From: an uncultured Alphaproteobacteria bacterium
Lineage (GTDB): Bacteria; Pseudomonadota; Alphaproteobacteria; RF32; CAG-239
Direction of reading: 5' to 3'
Assembly: GCA_910580155.1 (NCBI GenBank)
Contig: CAJTWX010000048.1
Coordinates: 1 to 13,152 of the forward strand
DNA: 13,152 bases
In this document: positions 6,781-13,152 of the stretch, piece by piece
How positions within the stretch are numbered: the first letter of the stretch is position 1
Layout of the letters: each line of letters starts with the position of its first letter
Translations under genes and position numbers: made by a program
The notes under the pieces: generated by a model
Told to the model about the DNA's origin: nothing
Seen by the model: only the letters and a program-made list of their open reading frames with translations
The model's database searches: none

Positions 6781-6880
6781 GGCGGAGAAAGCAAATTTGT
6801 ACAGTATAACAAACCCGCCGGCCTTTAGGCACAGCCCTGAACATACGCCGGCAGTTCCCCGACCGCTCGGACGGGGATAT
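6781..6880 (-). repeat. Structured dispersed repeat, copy 1 (RNA-like fold)
   Basis: Homologous to 12925-13042. On the minus strand, in order: ATATCC; a hairpin CCCCGTCCGAGCGGTCGGGG (6876-6857); GAACTG; a helix CTGCCGGC (6854-6847) with GCCGGCGG (6822-6815); inside it GTATGTTC, a small hairpin around GGGCTGTGCCT, and TAAAG; then TACTGT, AATTTGC and CCGCC. The helix is 8 bp with one U-G pair; in copy 2 the same helix has a different sequence but still pairs. It lies 39 bp after the stop of the glycosyltransferase gene and about 40 bp before the ffh -35 box, so it may also help end the upstream transcript, although no T run follows. Confidence 0.7.
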
Positions 6881-6919
6881 AATTTTAAAAATCAGGATAT
6901 AAAGGGTTGGGGAGATTTT

Positions 6920-8704
6920 TTATTTGCTTGCAGAATGCACCTCTTCAATTATCGTATTAAACTTTTGGGCGGCGATGTCTGAAGTGAAATTTTTCAGAGT
7001 GATTTCATAAGCGCACTCAGCTTTTTGGCGGCGCTCGTCTTCGTGTTCCAGATAGTAGTTAACCAAATCAACAAACTCTTTTTCGGTTTTATACATCGGT
7101 ACACAATCGCCATATACTTCTGCCACCGCTTCAACATATTCGGAAATAACCAGCGTTTTGCAAGCGGTTGCATCAAAAATCCGGTTTACTATCACGCCAA
7201 AGTCTTTCATATAGGCATTTTGGTCACTCAAAACGATTTTGGCGGAGCTGTAATATTGGCGCAAAATGCGGTTATCGACATATTCGGCTGTCGCCCAGCC
7301 TTTCGGCCACCATTTGCCATAAATCGTTACCGGCATATCATATTTTTTGGCGAGATTGGTTATTTTTCTCTCAAAATGATTGTTACCAACAAACAGAATG
7401 TCTGACTTTTTGCTTTCGTCATAATCTGGATAGAACTTGCCAATATTCGTAAACTGCGGTATCCAAACGGCTGCAATTCTTTTGCTTAACAAATATTTGT
7501 GCATTTTTTGGGATGAAACCGCAATTGCGGCAAAATGTTTGCCCAGTTTGACAACCTCCTCCATATATTCGTTAAAAGTTGTCTGTCCGCCTTTGGAAAT
7601 ATGCGGAAAAGCCAACCACAAGATACCGTTATCACTGGTATTTTCCTGCTCAATATTGTTAATCCGCCCTACCAGCAAAATTTGTGCGGCAGCACGCGGG
7701 CGGTATGTCGTATCTTCAAATGTCAGGTAATATTTGTAAGCCGGATTAAGCTTTTTAATCATATCTTTGGCAAGCCACGTATCTCCGGCAGGATGAAACC
7801 CCACTTGATTTCTAATATACACATTCACCCAGCTTTTATCCAATTCACGGTATGTTTTGCCTTGAAGTACCGCTTCCAGACGCTTTAGCGCGGCCTCTTT
7901 ACTAAAAAATGCCTGCTGCCAGTTTTTATCAAACTCTTTTTTCTCTTCATATTGATTTTGCTCAAGCTTATTTATTATGTCTGCCAGCTCTTTATTATTA
8001 AAATAATATTCAATGGTTTCACCGACAAGCGCCTGCGATGAAGTTATCATATCCACTCTGTTTTCACAAACAATGATGCCATTTGCTATTGCTTCAAGCA
8101 AGGTTGTATCCATATTATAGGCGGCTTTCTTTTGTTCAATAATTATGGCTTTGAGTTGCGGAATGTCTTTTCTTATATCTTCAATATTCTTATACGAATA
8201 CTGCTTATACTGCAAGTTATGCTTTTTCAGATATTCTTTGGCATATTGAGGATTGCCGATGAGGGCATAAAGCTGTGGCACGCTCTCTATACGAGGAGGG
8301 GAATTTATAATAAACTCGGGAAATTGGTACATCTCTTTCTTAAAAATATCTCTGAATATCAATTTATTAAAATCTGATGTTAAAACAGTTCCGAATTTGT
8401 TGAAATTCCGCGGCATATCGGGCGTGATTTTTAATGGTTGCCGCCCTAACCACAAGATAGCATTAGGATTATTTTCGCCAATATCTGGGATGTTTTCTTC
8501 GGGATTAAATCCGGCAGCATAAATTTTGTATTTATCACCGTATTTTTGAGCAAGAGCTTGGTTTAAAAACTCAACTTGAGGCGTGATATTATAGACGTAG
8601 CCCGCGTATAAATCTTTATTTGAAAAGCGTATTATCGTAGACACTACCGCTACACCGAAAAAACTCAATAACAAAATTTTCTTTAACATCATAAATTCTT
8701 TCAT
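6920..8704 (-). CDS. CgeB-like protein with two tandem GT-B-type modules
   Basis: Likely a glycosyltransferase or derivative; donor and acceptor cannot be told. The start at 8704 gives 594 aa and an ATGA overlap with the upstream stop; a start 27 bp earlier at 8731 is also open. A hydrophobic segment (about 6-26) suggests an N-terminal membrane anchor. The C-terminal half (about 291-591) resembles the CgeB/Glyco_trans_1_2 fold: ILWLA, DILFVGN, YGKWWPKGW, then NRIFDATACKTLVIS (507-521) and FVDLVNYYLEHEDER. The N-terminal half (about 32-281) repeats this order with ILWLG, LYALIGN, LEAIANGIIVCE and YYFNNKELADIINKL, but lacks the NR before the acidic residue. This suggests an internal duplication with one degenerate module. 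It probably acts with the coupled GT39-like membrane protein on a cell-surface glycan. Confidence 0.7.
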   Translation of the reverse strand: MKEFMMLKKILLLSFFGVAVVSTIIRFSNKDLYAGYVYNITPQVEFLNQALAQKYGDKYKIYAAGFNPEENIPDIGENNPNAILWLGRQPLKITPDMPRNFNKFGTVLTSDFNKLIFRDIFKKEMYQFPEFIINSPPRIESVPQLYALIGNPQYAKEYLKKHNLQYKQYSYKNIEDIRKDIPQLKAIIIEQKKAAYNMDTTLLEAIANGIIVCENRVDMITSSQALVGETIEYYFNNKELADIINKLEQNQYEEKKEFDKNWQQAFFSKEAALKRLEAVLQGKTYRELDKSWVNVYIRNQVGFHPAGDTWLAKDMIKKLNPAYKYYLTFEDTTYRPRAAAQILLVGRINNIEQENTSDNGILWLAFPHISKGGQTTFNEYMEEVVKLGKHFAAIAVSSQKMHKYLLSKRIAAVWIPQFTNIGKFYPDYDESKKSDILFVGNNHFERKITNLAKKYDMPVTIYGKWWPKGWATAEYVDNRILRQYYSSAKIVLSDQNAYMKDFGVIVNRIFDATACKTLVISEYVEAVAEVYGDCVPMYKTEKEFVDLVNYYLEHEDERRQKAECAYEITLKNFTSDIAAQKFNTIIEEVHSASK

Positions 8705-10362
8705 TCTGATTTCCGTTTGTCCTTTTCCCAAACATTATAGCAGCGCTGGCTTGGGCAAATTGTGGCTGTTTTGTGCAGGCCGATATTTTGCAGACAAGGC
8801 TGTTCACTGTTTGCGGACGGGCTGAGGATATAAGATGAATAGGTTAGGACAATCGGGGTGGCCGTCTTTTTAATCTCTGAGAGTGTCCGACTGTCACAAA
8901 TATCTTCGGTAATATATACCTTTTGGGCATCTTTTAAGTAATAAACCATTGAATGCAGGGCAATTACATCTTCTCCGGCGTTGATAAACACCTTATTATC
9001 TTTTATTTTGGCGGCGGTGTCATACTCGGTAGCTCCCCATCTGAACGCATACGGGCTTTGATGTGCAAAGTCTGTCCGGAGTGAATTTATGCCGACCAAC
9101 AGCCCCACGCTCAAAATAACCATATCCGCATTTAATCTTGCTTGCCTTAACAGCCAGCTTAGCAACATTACGGCCAATATGGCCACAAAAGGTGCAACAT
9201 TCATAAAATAACGGCTATGAAAAATTGCCATATACGGCATTGAGAGTAAATAGACGCAATAAAGCCCCGCTACAGACAATAACAGTTTGGTTGAAACAGC
9301 CATTTTCTGTTTACATAAGATACTATATCCCCCTGTTAAAATAAGCAAAAAGCTTAATAACTGGTAATTAACGCCGTCAAATGCAAAGAAATGCCGCGCA
9401 AACATATCTATTAGCCGCGACAAAGTTAAATCTATCTGCCAGAGCAAATTTAAGATATTATCTCCTATGTCAGGCGTTCGGGACATAGCAGACAGTACTT
9501 GTTTGCCACGCATAGAACCAAACAACACATTCCACGCTGCCGGAAAAGCGGCAAATAATGCCATTACACTTAACGCCATTATACCGCCGTATTGAAACAT
9601 CAGCCGATAATTTTTGCGTTTGAGCAAAATCAAGCACGTGGCAAACGCCACAAAAAATGAGAAAAAGACAGAATTATATTGCGTGAATATCCCTAAAAAT
9701 GAATATAAAAAGACAAGTCCAAGCTGTTTGCGCGAGGCGGCATTTTCTTGTATTATTTTGATGGTTTCATAAACAAGGCAAACCGAAAACAATGTTTGCA
9801 AGACATACATCCGCAGAAAGACCGCCGTATCAAGCCCGATTTCGGAAAATCCCCACAGTGCGACACTTAACAGCGCGAGCTTTTTGTCTTTTAACATAAG
9901 TTCGGAAAGTTTAAACAGAGAGATATAAATCAAAATAAAAAGTAAAATATTGATTGTGCCGGCGTGCCACTTATTAAAACTATCGGGAAACAGAGAGCTT
10001 ACCGTATGCAACAGAAGAAAATATAACGGCGGATGCTCGACGATTTGCAAATTTTTATAGATATGGCCATAGGAAAAGCGCTCTTCGGGCTGCACCGTCA
10101 GATAGTCATTAAACGTTTTTCCGTTTATCCATCTATTAAACAGTCTTTGGCGGATATTATCATTGATTTGGTAAAATGAGTCTATCTTTCTATCCAAATA
10201 AGCCCCTTTAGAGCTGTTCGCGTGCGCATACGACCATTGTTCATCCGAATGAAACGCCTGTTTGTGGGAAAAGGTAAACACAATAACCAACAGGTTTGCC
10301 AATAGCAACAAGGCAAACAGGACTTTTATATTAATTGTCTTTTTTAAAACTTTTTTGACCAT
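8701..10362 (-). CDS. GT39-like membrane glycosyltransferase (PMT/ArnT superfamily)
   Basis: Integral membrane enzymes of this class transfer sugars from polyprenyl-phosphate donors to glycans, lipids or proteins on the periplasmic side. With the start at 10362 (AGGA five bases upstream) the product is 553 aa; an open frame extends to 10431 but lacks a comparable site. TM1 (about 12-31) is followed by a periplasmic loop with HSDEQ (D40, E41), the acidic pair expected at the active site. EHPPLYFLLLH (109-119), LRMYVLQTLF (183-192) and SRYFMNVAPF (383-392) are also family-like. About ten membrane segments run to residue 427, and then a soluble C-terminal domain of about 125 residues follows. 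Its stop overlaps the next gene's start by 4 bp, so the two are translationally coupled. Substrates are unknown. Confidence 0.8.
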   Translation of the reverse strand: MVKKVLKKTINIKVLFALLLLANLLVIVFTFSHKQAFHSDEQWSYAHANSSKGAYLDRKIDSFYQINDNIRQRLFNRWINGKTFNDYLTVQPEERFSYGHIYKNLQIVEHPPLYFLLLHTVSSLFPDSFNKWHAGTINILLFILIYISLFKLSELMLKDKKLALLSVALWGFSEIGLDTAVFLRMYVLQTLFSVCLVYETIKIIQENAASRKQLGLVFLYSFLGIFTQYNSVFFSFFVAFATCLILLKRKNYRLMFQYGGIMALSVMALFAAFPAAWNVLFGSMRGKQVLSAMSRTPDIGDNILNLLWQIDLTLSRLIDMFARHFFAFDGVNYQLLSFLLILTGGYSILCKQKMAVSTKLLLSVAGLYCVYLLSMPYMAIFHSRYFMNVAPFVAILAVMLLSWLLRQARLNADMVILSVGLLVGINSLRTDFAHQSPYAFRWGATEYDTAAKIKDNKVFINAGEDVIALHSMVYYLKDAQKVYITEDICDSRTLSEIKKTATPIVLTYSSYILSPSANSEQPCLQNIGLHKTATICPSQRCYNVWEKDKRKSE

Positions 10363-10523
10363 TGTCCTGCCCTGTATAAACCTAACTATAATCAGACTGT
10401 TATACAAACGCCGGCAAAAGTCAAGGTACAAATCATTTTAATAAAAAATATTCTTGCATCTTGCATTTTATTTGTTAGTATGCGGATAAATTTTTAACTT
10501 TTTTTAATAAACAGAGTACCGAT

Positions 10524-12113
10524 ATGCCTGAAAATACAATTAACAAAAGAAAGACATTTGCGATTATTTCGCATCCGGATGCCGGTAAAACGACTTTAAC
10601 CGAAAAACTGCTGCTTTTCGGCGGCGCAATACAACAAGCCGGTGCCGTTAAGGCTCGCGGCGAAAACCGGCGCGCCCATTCGGACTGGATGAAAGTCGAG
10701 CAGGAACGCGGCATTTCGGTTGCCTCCTCTGTGATGACATTTGAATATAACAATATCACATTTAACCTGTTAGATACGCCGGGGCACGAAGACTTTTCGG
10801 AAGATACTTACCGCGTGCTGACGGCGGTCGACTCGGCAGTGATGGTTATCGACTCGGCCAAAGGTATTGAAACACAGACAAAAAAGCTGTTTGAAGTGTG
10901 CAGGCTGCGCAACATTCCGATTTTGACATTTATCAATAAAATGGACCGCGAAGGGCAAGATCCGTTTTTGCTTTTAGATGACATTGAAAAGACTTTGGCT
11001 TTAGACGTTTGCCCCGCAAGCTGGCCTATCGGCAGCGGCAAAGATTTTCTCGGCTGCTATGATTTGCTTAACGACCAGTTGATTTTGATGAACAAATCCG
11101 GCAACAAAGGGCAGCTTAACAGCGTGATTGAAACCTGCAAAGGACTTGATGACCCGAAACTTGACGAACTCTTGCCGGAACACGCGGTCAACAAACTCCG
11201 CGAAGACGTGATGATGGTTAAAGAGCTTTGTCCGGCGTTTGATTTAGAGCTTTATCTTGCCGGTGCGCTGACACCTGTTTTCTTTGGCAGCGCCATCAAT
11301 AACTTCGGCGTTCAGGAAGTGCTTGAGGGGTTGCACAAATTAGCCCCTGCCCCGCGCCCGCAACCGGCTGCCGAACGCGAAGTAACGGCTGATGAGAAAA
11401 AGGTGACCGGCTTTATTTTTAAGATTCAGGCAAATATGGACCCGAAACACCGTGACCGTATTGCTTTTATGCGAATTTGCTCCGGACACTTCAAGCGCGG
11501 AATGACCTTAAATCAAATCCGCACCGGAAAGCCGATTAAGGTTCCGACTCCGGTAATGTTTTTGGCACAAGAACGCGAACTTGCCGAAGATGCATATGCC
11601 GGAGATATTATCGGCATTCCGAACCACGGGCAACTCCGAATCGGCGATACGCTGACCGAGGGAGAAAAACTGCACTTTACGGGCATTCCAAGTTTTGCGC
11701 CGGAATTGCTGAAATCAGTGCGCGCACTTGATCCGTTGAAGTCCAAGCACCTAGGCAATGCTTTACAGCAGATTGCCGAAGAAGGCGGGGCGAGTGTGTT
11801 TAAGCCGGTTATCGGCTCGGAGTGGATTGTCGGCGTGGTCGGTGTGCTGCAGTTTGAAGTGATGGCTGACCGAATCCGTACCGAATTTAATATTCCGGTG
11901 ATTTTTGAACCGACACAATATTATACCGCACGCTGGATTGCCTCTGAGGATAAAACCATTTTAAGCAAATTTGTTGACACAAATCAGGCAAACATTGCGC
12001 AAGATCACGATGGTGAAACTGTCTTTTTGGCGCGCAATGCGTGGCATTTGAACAAAGCTAAAGAAGACTTCCCGAAAGTTGAGCTTAGAACAACGCGCGA
12101 GCAGGTTTTTTAA
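10524..12113 (+). CDS. prfC: Peptide chain release factor 3
   Basis: A translational GTPase that recycles RF1/RF2 from the ribosome after peptide release. The 529-aa length equals that of typical RF3. GTPase motifs are complete: SHPDAGKTT (16-24), RGISV (62-66) in switch I, DTPGHEDF (84-91) and NKMD (138-141). The RF3-specific GAVKARGENRRAHSDWM (about 40-56) separates it from EF-G. Domains II and III follow (VTGFIFKIQANMDPKHRDRIAFMRI onward, ending in the RF3-type C-terminal domain with VGVLQFEVMADR). Possible promoter boxes TTGCAT (10454-10459) and TAGTAT (10476-10481) are weak. It is divergent from the glycosyltransferase pair and convergent with the HEPN gene, one base separating the two stop codons. 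Confidence 0.97.
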   Translation: MPENTINKRKTFAIISHPDAGKTTLTEKLLLFGGAIQQAGAVKARGENRRAHSDWMKVEQERGISVASSVMTFEYNNITFNLLDTPGHEDFSEDTYRVLTAVDSAVMVIDSAKGIETQTKKLFEVCRLRNIPILTFINKMDREGQDPFLLLDDIEKTLALDVCPASWPIGSGKDFLGCYDLLNDQLILMNKSGNKGQLNSVIETCKGLDDPKLDELLPEHAVNKLREDVMMVKELCPAFDLELYLAGALTPVFFGSAINNFGVQEVLEGLHKLAPAPRPQPAAEREVTADEKKVTGFIFKIQANMDPKHRDRIAFMRICSGHFKRGMTLNQIRTGKPIKVPTPVMFLAQERELAEDAYAGDIIGIPNHGQLRIGDTLTEGEKLHFTGIPSFAPELLKSVRALDPLKSKHLGNALQQIAEEGGASVFKPVIGSEWIVGVVGVLQFEVMADRIRTEFNIPVIFEPTQYYTARWIASEDKTILSKFVDTNQANIAQDHDGETVFLARNAWHLNKAKEDFPKVELRTTREQVF

Positions 12114-12114
12114 T

Positions 12115-12885
12115 TCACTCTGTTTCGGCTTTTTCCTTTTCTATATGAAAAATTTGCGGATGCTTTTCCATAAAGTTCCACAGGTGTGTTTTTATGGAAC
12201 GCTGTAATGAATAATAAAGCCCTTTTATGCTTTTCGGGTGTCTAAACAGTTGATAGTAATATTTCATAAAATTGCTTTGCCTGATAGCAAAATGATAATA
12301 GTCTTTGTCCATCCAATAAATAAGTTTAAGAAACTTATGGTAATAATTTAACAGTTTTCGCCCTTCGTGAATAATTATTTGATAATGCGAAACATTATTC
12401 CGATATGTCAGTAATTCCGAGAAGATTTTTCTTAATTTTGACCGACGGAACGGTTCATCGTTGTCATAATTCGGAAACAGATACATTATTGCCGGAATAA
12501 AAAGTGTTTGTTCATAACTTGATTCAAACGTTTTTACCCAGAATTTTAAGGACACTTCATTTAAAATGCGTACCGGAGATGTAAGGGTTTGCCGGCTTTT
12601 GGCTGCATCGGTTAAAAATTTCAGTTCTTCGGGGTTCCATTGAACCAGATTAAACCAATTCTCTGTTTGGTGCACTTCGGTCATTTTTCGATGCAGCTTA
12701 TTCTTATATACTGTTTCAATGATATATATAATGAGGTACAACTCACGGCATAAAAGCATATTTAATTTGTGCAGCGTGGAAATGCTTTTGGGTTTAACCC
12801 GCTTACGAGTTATAACCTCCTTGTATATCTCCATATCTTTAGGAAATATATACAAATTTTGAAAGTCTTCTGACTTCTTTTTCAT
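12115..12885 (-). CDS. Abi-like HEPN-domain protein, candidate RNase toxin / phage-defence factor
   Basis: A 256-aa, mostly helical, aromatic- and Lys-rich protein. The segment LLTYRNNVSHYQIII carries an R-x4-H motif (R162 to H167), the catalytic signature of HEPN ribonucleases. The preceding order also fits the Abi-like (Abi_2/AbiF-type) pattern: a helix with ELYLIIYIIETVYKNKLHRK (48-67), ENWF (75-78), then NEVSLKFWVKTFESSYEQT (109-127) and LFPN before the R-x4-H helix. In such proteins the pair cleaves RNA in a dimer, causing growth arrest or abortive infection; that role is inferred here. The usual RNR-AHH is RNN-SHY, but R and H are kept. GGGGGA lies 5 nt before the ATG. No protein antitoxin such as MNT is visible downstream; prfC converges there. 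A structured repeat lies 39 bp upstream on the same strand. Confidence 0.6.
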   Translation of the reverse strand: MKKKSEDFQNLYIFPKDMEIYKEVITRKRVKPKSISTLHKLNMLLCRELYLIIYIIETVYKNKLHRKMTEVHQTENWFNLVQWNPEELKFLTDAAKSRQTLTSPVRILNEVSLKFWVKTFESSYEQTLFIPAIMYLFPNYDNDEPFRRSKLRKIFSELLTYRNNVSHYQIIIHEGRKLLNYYHKFLKLIYWMDKDYYHFAIRQSNFMKYYYQLFRHPKSIKGLYYSLQRSIKTHLWNFMEKHPQIFHIEKEKAETE

Positions 12886-12924
12886 TTTTCCCCCATTTTT
12901 AAAATAGCCAAACTACTTTAAAAA

Positions 12925-13042
12925 GGCGGTCGGGGAATTGCAAATTATCCACAGTAAAGATAACCTATTAGTCTTTAAGCCCCTTTTGGGGACTTTGTAC
13001 ATACACTAACAGTTCCCCAACCATTTAGATGGTTGAGGATAT
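12925..13042 (-). repeat. Structured dispersed repeat, copy 2 (RNA-like fold)
   Basis: The partner of 6781-6880. On the minus strand: ATATCC; a 10-bp hairpin CCTCAACCAT / ATGGTTGGGG (13038-13015, loop CTAA); GAACTG; a helix CTGTTAGT (13012-13005) with ACTAATAG (12972-12965); inside it GTATGTAC, a hairpin AGTCCCC-AAAA-GGGGCT and TAAAG; then TACTGT, AATTTGC and CCGCC followed by five T. A further inverted repeat, 13010-13022 with 12928-12940 (one G-U, one mismatch), could compete with the first hairpin. The stems of both copies contain G-U pairs on this strand that would be A-C mismatches on the other. It may be a conserved RNA, or a palindromic mobile repeat like those known in Rickettsia. Confidence 0.7.
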
Positions 13043-13151
13043 CTTTTACCAAAACCTCGATATTAACGGCTTTAGCATCACGGTATAATATCCCGATACC
13101 GTACTGTGAAAGGTTTGCACGCCCCGCGCCGTCTCCGGCGCTAAAACAACA
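12975..13151 (-). CDS. Possible 3' end of an unidentified gene running into repeat copy 2
   Basis: An open frame of 58 codons enters from the window edge and stops at TAA (12977-12975) inside the repeat. Outside the repeat it reads SAGDGAGRANLSQYGIGIL and YRDAKAVNIEVLVKDI, a balanced composition that could be a real C-terminal region, but I recognise no family. The last 20 or so residues would be encoded by the repeat. A second open frame ends at 13046, just before the repeat, so the reading is uncertain. The sequence beyond 13152 is needed to decide. Confidence 0.25.
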   Translation of the reverse strand, partial: CCFSAGDGAGRANLSQYGIGILYRDAKAVNIEVLVKDILNHLNGWGTVSVCTKSPKGA

Positions 13152-13152
13152 T

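Noticed and set aside
10363..10440. Promoter for the GT39-like gene (TTGACT followed by TATAAC)
   Set aside because: The spacing is only 14 nt, too short for a normal sigma-70 promoter, and no better pair was found.
13046..13152. Alternative minus-strand frame at the window edge ending just before repeat copy 2
   Set aside because: Open but no recognisable content; the neighbouring frame has a more protein-like composition, so only that one is listed, at low confidence.
1..13152. CRISPR array or complete insertion sequence
   Set aside because: No regularly spaced direct repeats and no transposase frame with terminal repeats were seen; only the two-copy structured element is repeated.

Overview
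The window looks like chromosomal DNA of a low-to-moderate GC bacterium, most likely an alphaproteobacterium. The pointers are the ffh-rpsP-rimM-trmD-rplS block, an S16 protein with a long Ala/Glu-rich tail, and the fmt / tRNA-Leu / tig order. A host-associated, gut-type alphaproteobacterium would fit, but the sequence alone does not settle genus or family.

Layout. Bases 1-807 (+) are the 3' nine-tenths of fmt. A tRNA-Leu(UAG) gene with its own promoter and terminator follows at 889-972, and the trigger factor gene tig begins only 14 nt after that terminator. After the tig terminator there is about 180 bp with nothing visible. Then comes a small lipoprotein gene of unknown function (2646-2996, +) behind a consensus sigma-70 promoter. 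A shared bidirectional terminator separates it from the minus-strand operon ffh (6596), rpsP, rimM, trmD, rplS (3068), which carries protein targeting, ribosomal proteins, 30S maturation and tRNA m1G37 methylation. That operon has a recognisable promoter and a roughly 108-nt leader with a terminator-like hairpin. Upstream on the same strand are two coupled glycan genes: a GT39-like membrane glycosyltransferase (start 10362) and a protein with two tandem GT-B-like modules (start 8704). Divergent from these is prfC (RF3, 10524-12113, +). It converges with a one-base gap on an Abi-like HEPN protein gene (12115-12885, -).

Two genes fit standard housekeeping translation clusters around initiation and release (fmt, prfC). 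The tRNA, tig and the ffh operon cover decoding, nascent-chain folding and export. The glycosyltransferases and the HEPN gene are accessory.

The least expected signal is a dispersed structured element of about 100-118 bp, present twice (6781-6880 and 12925-13042) in the same orientation. The copies share short conserved blocks, while an 8-bp helix between them has changed in a compensatory way. Stems that contain G-U pairs on the minus strand would have A-C mismatches on the plus strand. This points to a conserved RNA fold read from the minus strand. One copy lies upstream of the ffh promoter, the other directly upstream of the HEPN gene.
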